A stretch of DNA of 5,843 nucleotides from Deltaproteobacteria bacterium. Lineage in GTDB: Bacteria > Desulfobacterota > Desulfobulbia > Desulfobulbales > Desulfobulbaceae. This document shows, piece after piece, positions 1 through 4,852 of the stretch. Numbering within the stretch: position 1 is the stretch's first letter; each line of letters starts with the position of its first letter. A program made the position numbers and the translations under genes. The notes under the pieces are model-generated. The model had not been told where the DNA came from, made no database searches, and saw only the letters and a program-made list of their open reading frames with translations. The stretch is from assembly GCA_013151365.1 (NCBI GenBank), contig JAADIK010000044.1:1-5843 (forward strand), written 5' to 3'.

Positions 1-234
1 CTGGTCCTGATCGCCACCTTGCAGCTTATCGGCGAGGGCTTTGACTGTCCGGGGCTCAGTACCTTGGTCCTGGCCACGCCCATTAAGTTCGAAGGGCGCC
101 TTCTGCAGGTCGTAGGCCGGGTCATGCGGCCGGCTGACGGTAAAACGGCCCGGGTGATCGATTATATTGACGGCAATATCCCCATCCTGCGCCGGTCGGC
201 CGCGGCCCGCCGGCAGGTGTTTGACAGGCTCTAG
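1..234 (+). CDS. C-terminal end of a DEAD/DEAH-box (SF2) helicase, truncated by the window edge
   Basis: The open frame runs from base 1 to a TAG at 232-234, giving the last 77 codons of a longer gene that starts to the left. Two helicase C-lobe motifs are visible. The motif V region reads IGEGFDCPGLSTLVLATP, and motif VI reads QVVGRVMRP, with the Q-x-x-G-R-x-x-R arginine-finger pattern. A short tail (ARVIDYIDGNIPIL, then an Arg-rich stretch) follows. This arrangement is typical of COG1061/SSL2-type helicases, in which the C-lobe couples ATP hydrolysis to movement on nucleic acid. The missing N-terminal part would decide the subfamily (DNA repair, restriction/defence or other), so no gene symbol is given. 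A TTG at 19 could serve as a start codon, but it lies inside motif V and is not a credible start. The gene is followed by an intrinsic terminator at 329-351. Confidence 0.85.
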   Translation: MVLIATLQLIGEGFDCPGLSTLVLATPIKFEGRLLQVVGRVMRPADGKTARVIDYIDGNIPILRRSAAARRQVFDRL

Positions 235-263
235 CCCTCCCGGGCGCCTGCCAAAATATCTCC

Positions 264-292
264 TTGCCTTTTTGTATCCTTCCCTGTATATT
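264..292 (+). promoter_or_regulatory. Predicted sigma70-type promoter upstream of typA
   Basis: A -35-like TTGCCT (264-269) is separated by 17 bases from a -10-like TATATT (287-292; five of six consensus positions). Transcription would start near 299. It is the best promoter match between the helicase stop and typA. A terminator hairpin lies between it and the typA start, so the leader would be interrupted unless readthrough occurs. The call rests on motif match only. Confidence 0.45.
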
Positions 293-328
293 TAAAAGTT
301 TTATCAATTTCTATCAGCTTTTTTCCCA

Positions 329-351
329 GTGCGGTCCGCCGCGCTTTTTTT
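329..351 (+). terminator. Intrinsic (rho-independent) terminator
   Basis: A stem GTGCGG (329-334) pairs with CCGCGC (339-344), six pairs including one T-G wobble, around the loop TCCG. Seven T residues (345-351) follow immediately. It fits termination of the upstream helicase transcript. Because it sits between the best predicted promoter and the typA start at 374, it could instead act as an attenuator in the typA leader. It also argues that the GTG at 329 is not a start codon. Confidence 0.8.
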
Positions 352-368
352 ATTTGTAACTTTCAGGT
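350..368 (+). repeat. Copy A of a dispersed TGTAACT-TTCAGGT motif, overlapping the typA RBS
   Basis: The 19 bases TTATTTGTAACTTTCAGGT match the 20 bases at 4694-4713 except for one missing A. The following bases GTGTT extend the likeness to a third copy at 4743-4761. The typA Shine-Dalgarno AGGTG (365-369) lies in this copy. The match is seen directly; whether it is a mobile-element remnant or a shared regulatory site is unknown. Confidence 0.55.
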
Positions 369-369
369 G
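365..369 (+). promoter_or_regulatory. Ribosome binding site that fixes the typA start at 374
   Basis: AGGTG ends four bases before ATG 374. It selects the methionine just before DRQKIRN, the usual N-terminus of the family, over the GTG at 329, which lies in a terminator stem and adds 15 atypical hydrophobic residues. Confidence 0.7.
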
Positions 370-373
370 TGTT

Positions 374-2173
374 ATGGATCGGCAGAAGATCAGGAATGTG
401 GCAATCATCGCCCATGTTGACCACGGTAAAACCACGATGGTGGATCAGCTTTTCAGGCAGAGCGGCATGTTCCGCGATAATCAACAGGTGGCCGAGCGGC
501 TGATGGACTCCATGGACCTGGAACGGGAGCGCGGCATTACCATTGCCTCGAAAAACGGTTCCTACGCCTATGGCGATTACCGTATCAACATCATCGACAC
601 CCCGGGCCATGCGGATTTCGGCGGCCAGGTGGAGCGGGTACTGCGGATGGCCGATGGGGCGCTGCTCCTGGTCGATGCCCAGGAAGGCCCCATGCCCCAG
701 ACCTTTTTCGTGGTCAAAAAAGCCTTGGCCGTGGGCCTGCCCATCCTGGTGGTGATCAACAAGATCGATAAACCCGGCGCGCGTTGTGACTGGGTCGTCG
801 ACCAGGTTTTTGACCTGCTGGTCCGGCTGAATGCCTCTGACGAGGTTCTTGATTTTCCGGTGGTTTACGCCTCGGCCAAGGAGGGCTATGCCGTCAAGGA
901 ATTCGCTGATCCGGTTACGGCCGCAACCGGCATGACAGTTGTTTCCGAGATGATTGTCAAGCATGTCCCGCCGCCCTCCGGTGATCCCGCCGCCCCCCTG
1001 CAACTGCAGATCAACACCGTTGACTACTCGCCTTACCTGGGCCGTCTGGGCATCGGCAAGCTGCTAAACGGCAAGATCAGTTTAAATAACAATGTGGCGG
1101 TAGCCCGGCGCGACGGTTCGATCAAGCCGGTCCGCATCGCCAAGATTTTCTGTTTCGGCGGCGACCGGAAGGTGCCGGTGGAATCCGCCTCTGCCGGTGA
1201 TATCGTTGCGGTGGCCGGCATGGATGATGTGGCCGTGGGCGTCACTTTTATTGATCCCGATGATCCCCGGCCCCTGCCGCTGATCGAGATCGATCCGCCG
1301 ACCATTTCCATGAATTTTATCCCCAATGACTCGCCCTTTGCCGGGCAGGACGGCAAGTATGTCACTTCCCGGCATCTCGAAGACCGGCTGAATCATGAAA
1401 TTATTACCGATGTCGCCCTGCAGGTGGAACCGCTGACCGATGCGGTCGGTTTCCGGGTATCGGGCCGCGGGGAGTTGCATCTCTCTATTCTAATCGAGAA
1501 GATGCGGCGCGAGAATTACGAATTCCAGGTAACCCGGCCCCAGGTCATCATGCGGGAGCGGGACGGCAAGACCATTGAGCCCTACGAGGAGTTGACCGTT
1601 GATGTCGATGAGCAGTTCCAGGGGGTGGTTATTGAAAAACTGGGGAAACTGAAAGGGATTCTTCTTGACCTGCAGCTGGAAAACCGGATGGCCCGTTTGA
1701 AGTTCAAGGTTCCGACCCGCGGCCTGCTCGGCTATCGGTCCGAGTTTTTGACCGATACCCGGGGGATGGGGGTGATGAACTATGTCTTTGCCGAGTGGGG
1801 CCCGTATGCCGGCGAGATCCAGCATCGGCAGAACGGGGTGATGATTGTCAAGGAAACCTGTACCACCGTGGCCTATGCCCTGTTTAACCTGCAGGAGCGC
1901 GGCAAGTTGTTTCTCGGCCCCGGCGTGCCTGTCTACCAGGGGCAGATTATCGGCGATCATTGCCGTCCCGCCGACTTGGTGGTCAATCCGGCCAAGGGCA
2001 AAAAACTGACCAATATGCGGGCTTCCGGTTCGGACGAGGCGGTTATTTTAACCCCGTCCCTTGACATGAGTCTGGAGGATTGTATAGCATATATAAATGA
2101 CGACGAGCTGATGGAAGTCACCCCGTCGGCTATCCGGCTGCGGAAAAAGAAAGGGGTCAAGGTGCGGGCCTGA
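374..2173 (+). CDS. typA: Ribosome-associated translational GTPase TypA/BipA
   Basis: This 599-residue protein is full length for TypA/BipA, which is usually about 600-615 aa. All five GTPase motifs are intact: G1 AHVDHGKT (13-20), G2 RGITI (53-57), G3 DTPGH (75-79), G4 NKID (129-132) and G5 SAK (167-169). An EF-Tu-like beta-barrel domain follows (about 205-300). EF-G domain III- and V-like regions come next, with VSGRGELHLSILIE in the middle and PTRGLLGYRSEF further on. The C-terminal domain unique to the family begins near KKLTNMRASGSDEA and ends in a basic tail, IRLRKKKGVKVRA. In known bacteria TypA binds the 70S ribosome in its GTP form and supports 50S assembly and growth under cold or stress; that role is family knowledge. 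The gene has its own RBS, a terminator-like hairpin in its leader, and a small membrane-protein gene 49 bases after its stop that is probably co-transcribed. Confidence 0.97.
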   Translation: MDRQKIRNVAIIAHVDHGKTTMVDQLFRQSGMFRDNQQVAERLMDSMDLERERGITIASKNGSYAYGDYRINIIDTPGHADFGGQVERVLRMADGALLLVDAQEGPMPQTFFVVKKALAVGLPILVVINKIDKPGARCDWVVDQVFDLLVRLNASDEVLDFPVVYASAKEGYAVKEFADPVTAATGMTVVSEMIVKHVPPPSGDPAAPLQLQINTVDYSPYLGRLGIGKLLNGKISLNNNVAVARRDGSIKPVRIAKIFCFGGDRKVPVESASAGDIVAVAGMDDVAVGVTFIDPDDPRPLPLIEIDPPTISMNFIPNDSPFAGQDGKYVTSRHLEDRLNHEIITDVALQVEPLTDAVGFRVSGRGELHLSILIEKMRRENYEFQVTRPQVIMRERDGKTIEPYEELTVDVDEQFQGVVIEKLGKLKGILLDLQLENRMARLKFKVPTRGLLGYRSEFLTDTRGMGVMNYVFAEWGPYAGEIQHRQNGVMIVKETCTTVAYALFNLQERGKLFLGPGVPVYQGQIIGDHCRPADLVVNPAKGKKLTNMRASGSDEAVILTPSLDMSLEDCIAYINDDELMEVTPSAIRLRKKKGVKVRA

Positions 2174-2222
2174 TTCCCCGCAGTGCCGTCGGCTGCCAGG
2201 TGACGGAAGATGATGGCCTGAA

Positions 2223-2384
2223 ATGAAAGAACTGATCTTTTTGGCGGTAGCACTGCTGGCCGGTATCGGCGCCTTTGCCCTGATCGTGAAAAAGTCGCGC
2301 AGTGACTGTATTCCCTGACTACTGATCTACAGCTCCCTCGGGGTAGGGATCATGGTCTATGCCTTGTTGAGTTACCTGTTTTAG
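2223..2384 (+). CDS. Candidate two-helix membrane selenoprotein with a CxxU motif (in-frame TGA), or a broken CxxC gene
   Basis: From ATG 2223 the frame encodes a hydrophobic helix (ELIFLAVALLAGIGAFALIV), a basic turn (KKSRSDCIP), then TGA at 2316-2318. The same frame continues after the TGA with LLIYSSLGVGIMVYALLSYLF, a textbook transmembrane helix, and ends at TAG 2382-2384. Read through, this is a 53-residue protein of two membrane helices whose connecting loop carries C-I-P-(TGA), that is, CxxU if the TGA is selenocysteine (residue 32). Three things favour a real single gene. The second helix starts exactly after the TGA. The TGA takes the place of the second Cys of a redox CxxC. A hairpin sits just downstream, at 2323-2352. 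The context UGA-C is that of E. coli fdhF. The start is bounded by an in-frame TGA at 2211-2213; a weak GGAAGA (2205-2210) lies 12 bases upstream of the ATG. I do not recognise the family. Alternatives are a recent Cys- or Trp-to-stop mutation, or a stand-alone 31-aa peptide ending at 2318. Confidence 0.5.
2323..2352 (+). promoter_or_regulatory. SECIS-like hairpin just after the in-frame TGA
   Basis: TGATC (2323-2327) pairs with GATCA (2348-2352). Inside it TAC (2328-2330) pairs with GTA (2343-2345), and a short C/G-rich apical stem closes on a small loop around 2337-2340. The base of the stem is four bases after the TGA and the apical loop is about 18-22 bases after it, where bacterial SelB-binding SECIS hairpins place theirs. 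Side bulges remain (AGCT on the 5' side, GG on the 3' side). An alternative fold pairs CTCC (2333-2336) with GGGG (2340-2343). Bacterial SECIS elements are poorly conserved in sequence, so geometry is the only support. Confidence 0.4.
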
Positions 2385-2499
2385 GGTCTGCGCACGCGCA
2401 AAAGAATAATCAATAGAATGTTTAAATTTTTCCTGACGTAAACCGAGCTTGATACCTTGTATCGCCGCTGTCCTTCCGTCGGTCCTATCTTGTTTTTTC

Positions 2500-2632
2500 G
2501 TAAGCCGTCACAGGCGCCTCATCTTCACGCGGTCACTCCCGCCTGCATAGAGAGACGATCGGAGTCTCCCTTCGGTCGCTTACCTGCGAACGGAAGCGAC
2601 TACGTAAATCTGTGGCGCCTGTGGCGGCTTAC
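2500..2632. repeat. 133-bp imperfect palindrome (foldback or MITE-like element)
   Basis: The outer arms GTAAGCCGTCACAGGCGCC (2500-2518) and its reverse complement (2614-2632) agree at 18 of 19 positions. Pairing continues inward to 2547/2585, for 36 of 48 positions overall. The 37-base centre contains its own hairpin, GAGAC (2552-2556) with GTCTC (2564-2568). A partial further copy of the right arm lies at 2658-2676 (13 of 19), running into the stop codon of the Nudix gene. The arms begin TAAGCC and end GGCTTA, so TA target duplication as in IS630/mariner-type elements is conceivable; that is inference. The element occupies much of the gene-free stretch 2385-2672, where I see no convincing gene. 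The only other structures there are a TGCG(CACG)CGCA hairpin near 2389-2400 without a T-run and a short GATAC/GTATC hairpin at 2451-2463. Confidence 0.7.
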
Positions 2633-2672
2633 AGATGCAAGGAATAGCACAGAGTTTCCCACCTGTGGCCAG

Positions 2673-3101
2673 TTACGTTTTTTCTTTTTCCCGAAAATAA
2701 TCGTCAAGAATTTTCCGGTGGTCAAAGACCAGGTCGGGGAGCGTGTCGCGGGTAAAAATCCGGGCCTGGACGGCATCGTCCGAACCGTGCGGCCTGCCGC
2801 TTGCCCTGGCAATGAATACCGTTGAGGCGGTATGCTGTCTCGGGTCCCGATCCGGATCGGAGTAGGTATGAAACTGCCGCACCAGCGTCACCTCCAGCCC
2901 GGTTTCCTCCAGGGCTTCCCGTACCGCCGCCCTTTCAAACGACTCGCCGTAATCAACAAAGCCACCGGGAATGGCCCAGCCGTGCGGCGGGTTTTTTCGT
3001 TCAATGAGAACAATGCCGCCGTTAATTTCAATGATGATGTCGACCGTGGGTACCGGGTTTTTATAGACCGGTATCGGCTGATGACAGTTTGGGCACCTCA
3101 T
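2673..3101 (-). CDS. Nudix hydrolase (ADP-ribose pyrophosphatase-like) with N-terminal CxxC
   Basis: The 142-residue protein carries a perfect Nudix box, G-x5-E-x7-R-E-U-x-E-E-x-G-U, at residues 47-69 (G47, E53, R61, E62, E65, E66, G68). The glutamates bind the metal ions used to hydrolyse nucleoside diphosphates linked to another group. An N-terminal RCPNC (Cys3, Cys6) resembles half of the zinc ribbon found before the Nudix fold in NudC-like and related proteins; a second Cys pair is not visible. The IPGGFVDYGES stretch fits ADP-ribose/NADH/dNTP-type enzymes, but substrate cannot be read from sequence. The start ATG overlaps the stop of the upstream HAD gene by four bases (ATGA), with no good separate RBS, so translation is probably coupled. 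It is last in the panE-HAD-Nudix unit. Its TAA lies in a partial copy of the neighbouring palindrome arm. Confidence 0.93.
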   Translation of the reverse strand: MRCPNCHQPIPVYKNPVPTVDIIIEINGGIVLIERKNPPHGWAIPGGFVDYGESFERAAVREALEETGLEVTLVRQFHTYSDPDRDPRQHTASTVFIARASGRPHGSDDAVQARIFTRDTLPDLVFDHRKILDDYFREKEKT

Positions 3102-3691
3102 GGTGTTGCCGGTTCCCGGTCAAGGCACAAGGCCCGGATTTCCCGCCAGCTGGCGACCGATTGGAACGAATGCCGGCCCCGGTTCCAGGGCTGGGAAAAG
3201 ACAATGGGGTTGATGCCCGCCTGCTCAAGCTGCAGGCAGGTCTCGGCCCGGTCGTCGATAAAGTATTCGAGCCCGTACTCCTTGATATGGCGGGGTTTAT
3301 CGTCGTGGGCGCCCATGGCCACGATTCTGATGCCGTCACTGGTTGCGGCATCCGTTACCGATTCGAACCAGGTCCGGATCGGTTCGGGATCAGGCCGGGC
3401 CGTGACCAGGGTAACGGTTGCGTAGCCGGTCAGCTCCTCCAGCACCCGGACCGCGCCGGGCATGGGTTTTAAGCCGACGCCGACCGGGTCGACGAGGATG
3501 CGGCCGAAAATTGTTTCCACTAGTTCCGGATTCATATCCAGGCAGCGTTCGACTTCGAAAGCCGTGATGTCTTCAAGGCTGAAGGAACAGTCCCCGTACT
3601 CTTCACAGGACAGGCGGATAAAGGCCTCGGCCGTGTCGGCGACAACGCCGTCAAAGTCAAAGCCCAGCCGGGCGGGGTTAATTTTGTTCAT
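3098..3691 (-). CDS. HAD-superfamily hydrolase, probable phosphatase/5'-nucleotidase
   Basis: The 197-residue protein shows all four HAD motifs. Motif I is DFDGVVAD (nucleophile Asp12, acid/base Asp14), motif II is TLVTAR (Thr97), motif III is a Lys in DDKPRH (Lys132), and motif IV is YFIDDRAE (Asp146, Asp147). The roughly 70-residue helical cap between motifs I and II (about 22-80) and the overall size resemble the NT5C/YqfW (COG5663) group of small nucleotidases. The true substrate is unknown. The ATG at 3691 is chosen because it precedes the motif I strand directly (MNKINPARLGFDFDG) and has AAGG nine bases upstream; the frame stays open further upstream, but that part is the shadow of panE. 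It overlaps the end of panE by 14 bases and the start of the Nudix gene by four, marking a tightly coupled operon. Confidence 0.9.
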   Translation of the reverse strand: MNKINPARLGFDFDGVVADTAEAFIRLSCEEYGDCSFSLEDITAFEVERCLDMNPELVETIFGRILVDPVGVGLKPMPGAVRVLEELTGYATVTLVTARPDPEPIRTWFESVTDAATSDGIRIVAMGAHDDKPRHIKEYGLEYFIDDRAETCLQLEQAGINPIVFSQPWNRGRHSFQSVASWREIRALCLDREPATP

Positions 3692-4670
3692 GAATAGTTT
3701 CCTTGGCCGGATCGGCCCTGTCGTAGGCTGCTTCAATCGCCTTGATTTGCCGGACCAGTTCACGGTTGACCGGGGTGGCGATGCCGAGCTGTTCCCCGGC
3801 GGCAACCACGGCCCCGTTAATGGCATCGATCTCAGTCGGCCGTTGGTGCATGACATCCTGGAGCATCGAGGAGACGTTGTTCCGGGTTGTCCGGCAGACC
3901 TTGAAGGTGGCGCTGACCGGGTCGCCGACAATCGGGATATCTTTCGCCCTGGCAACGGCGACGGCCTCGTTGACCGCCTTTTGCATCTGCTCCCTGATGG
4001 GCTCCGAGGTCAGAAGTTGGCCGTTGGTCCGCCGGTGAACGGCACTAAGGGCATTGATGCCCACGTTGACAAAGAGCTTGGCCCAGATGTGGTGCAGGGG
4101 ATGATGGGTAATCTCGGCCGGCAGGCCCGCACCATTGAGGAGACGGGTTGTTTCCTGCAGGAGCGGCAGGGCCGCATCATGACCGGCCCGCAGCAGGCCG
4201 AGACGGGTGATGCCGGAGCCGCAGTGCCGGACATGGCCCGGCCCGAGCAGGGTGGCGCCTTCCGAGGTGATACCGGCGGCGGTGTTGCAGGGCGACCGGG
4301 TCAGGACGGCCAGGTGGCCGATCCCGTTTTGCATGGCGATCAGCAGGGTCTGCGGGGCAAGAAGCGGGGAGATGCTGCTTAGGGTCGAGGCAACGGCCAG
4401 GGCCTTGACGCAGAGAAACAGCACATCGCAGTGGCCGATCTCTCCCGGGTCGGCGGTAACCCGCAGCCGGCAGACGACGGTCCGGCCGTTGTCTTTTAAA
4501 CGCAGGCCGTGCTCATTGAGCAGCTGCGCCCGGTCCGCTCTGTGGTCGAGGAGGTAGAGACGATGATCATCATTGTCGGCCCCGCTGTTTTTCCGTTCCC
4601 GCAGGAACAGAAAAATTCGGGCCGCCAGCAGGGAGCCAAGCGCTCCCGGGCCGACAATGATGATACGCAT
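3678..4670 (-). CDS. panE: 2-dehydropantoate 2-reductase family protein (ketopantoate reductase)
   Basis: The 330-residue protein begins with a Rossmann dinucleotide-binding motif, VGPGALGS (residues 6-13), and has the family's KALAV and MQNGIG segments (89-93, 113-118). The C-terminal helical domain holds the catalytic set seen in E. coli PanE at the same spacing: Lys198, Asn202 and Asn206 in KLFVNVGIN, then Ser268 and Glu280, 12 residues apart. Family members reduce ketopantoate to pantoate with NADPH in pantothenate/CoA synthesis, though many paralogues act on other 2-oxo acids, so the symbol is tentative. An insertion of about 15 residues (21-35, LFLRERKNSGADNDD) breaks the usual first helix to second strand link and coincides with an inverted repeat in the DNA. 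The start has GGAG seven bases upstream (4678-4681). This is the first gene of the three-gene - strand unit. Confidence 0.88.
   Translation of the reverse strand: MRIIIVGPGALGSLLAARIFLFLRERKNSGADNDDHRLYLLDHRADRAQLLNEHGLRLKDNGRTVVCRLRVTADPGEIGHCDVLFLCVKALAVASTLSSISPLLAPQTLLIAMQNGIGHLAVLTRSPCNTAAGITSEGATLLGPGHVRHCGSGITRLGLLRAGHDAALPLLQETTRLLNGAGLPAEITHHPLHHIWAKLFVNVGINALSAVHRRTNGQLLTSEPIREQMQKAVNEAVAVARAKDIPIVGDPVSATFKVCRTTRNNVSSMLQDVMHQRPTEIDAINGAVVAAGEQLGIATPVNRELVRQIKAIEAAYDRADPAKETIHEQN
4566..4664. repeat. Inverted repeat and nested hairpins inside the 5' end of panE
   Basis: A 17-bp perfect inverted repeat joins 4566-4582 (ATCATCATTGTCGGCCC) to 4648-4664. The right arm encodes the native IIIVGP start of the Rossmann fold; the left arm encodes GADNDD in the extra segment. 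Between them are two more hairpins: 4588-4615 (11 pairs plus one mismatch, loop CGCA) and 4631-4647 (GGGAGC/GCTCCC, loop CAAGC), which abuts the outer stem. The whole would fold as a three-way junction in DNA or in the panE mRNA. Confidence 0.75.
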
Positions 4671-4693
4671 GGATCGACTCCAGCACCGGGTGG

Positions 4694-4713
4694 TTATTTG
4701 TAACTATTCAGGT
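4694..4713 (+). repeat. Copy B of the TGTAACTATTCAGGT motif
   Basis: TTATTTGTAACTATTCAGGT equals the copy before typA (350-368) apart from one extra A. It also resembles the outer arms of the palindrome at 4745-4851 (TGCAACTGTTCAGAT, differing by transitions). It lies 24 bases upstream of the panE start and over the candidate -10 of that gene. Confidence 0.55.
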
Positions 4714-4732
4714 ACAAGCGAAAAACTGTCAT
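4703..4732 (-). promoter_or_regulatory. Candidate promoter of the panE-HAD-Nudix unit
   Basis: Read on the - strand, ATGACA (4732-4727; five of six -35 positions) is followed after 18 bases by AATAGT (4708-4703; four of six -10 positions). It is the best match I found between the lipoprotein stop and panE, but it is moderate, and the -10 overlaps the repeat motif at 4694-4713. Confidence 0.3.
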
Positions 4733-4744
4733 AACCTCGGTCTG

Positions 4745-4851
4745 CAACTGTTCAGATGTGTTCCATATTTGGGTAAGCCGGCCAACGAATCCATAGTCTG
4801 GCTATGTGAGGCGGCCGGATCGCCCGAAGATGGAGTGCAGCTGAACAGTTG
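4745..4851. repeat. 107-bp imperfect palindrome between the lipoprotein and panE genes
   Basis: Perfect 11-bp ends CAACTGTTCAG (4745-4755) and CTGAACAGTTG (4841-4851) continue inward to CCGGCC (4778-4783) and GGCCGG (4813-4818). In all, 30 of 39 positions pair, with a central hairpin CATAG(TCTGG)CTATG at 4792-4806. Five of the nine mismatches become G-U pairs if the + strand is the RNA. The palindrome begins one base after the lipoprotein TAA. It could end that transcript, but there is no T-run on the - strand side; a MITE-like element or a structured RNA is equally possible. Confidence 0.7.
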
Positions 4852-4852
4852 T

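Noticed and set aside
329..373. 15-residue N-terminal extension of TypA from the GTG at 329
   Set aside because: The extension overlaps an intrinsic terminator stem and T-run, has no RBS, and is not typical of TypA. ATG 374 has AGGTG at the right distance.
2389..2400. TGCG(CACG)CGCA hairpin as a terminator of the typA unit
   Set aside because: The stem is only four pairs and no T-run follows on either strand.
2457..2825. Open frame of 122 codons on the + strand
   Set aside because: It runs across the palindrome and antisense to the Nudix gene. Its composition is not protein-like and no RBS is seen.
3692..3955. 88-residue N-terminal extension of the HAD protein on the - strand
   Set aside because: It lies within panE in another frame and has no HAD features. 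The HAD fold begins directly after ATG 3691, which has its own RBS.
3462..4382. Long + strand open frame of 306 codons
   Set aside because: It is antisense to the HAD and panE genes, which have clear catalytic motifs. High GC creates such shadow frames.
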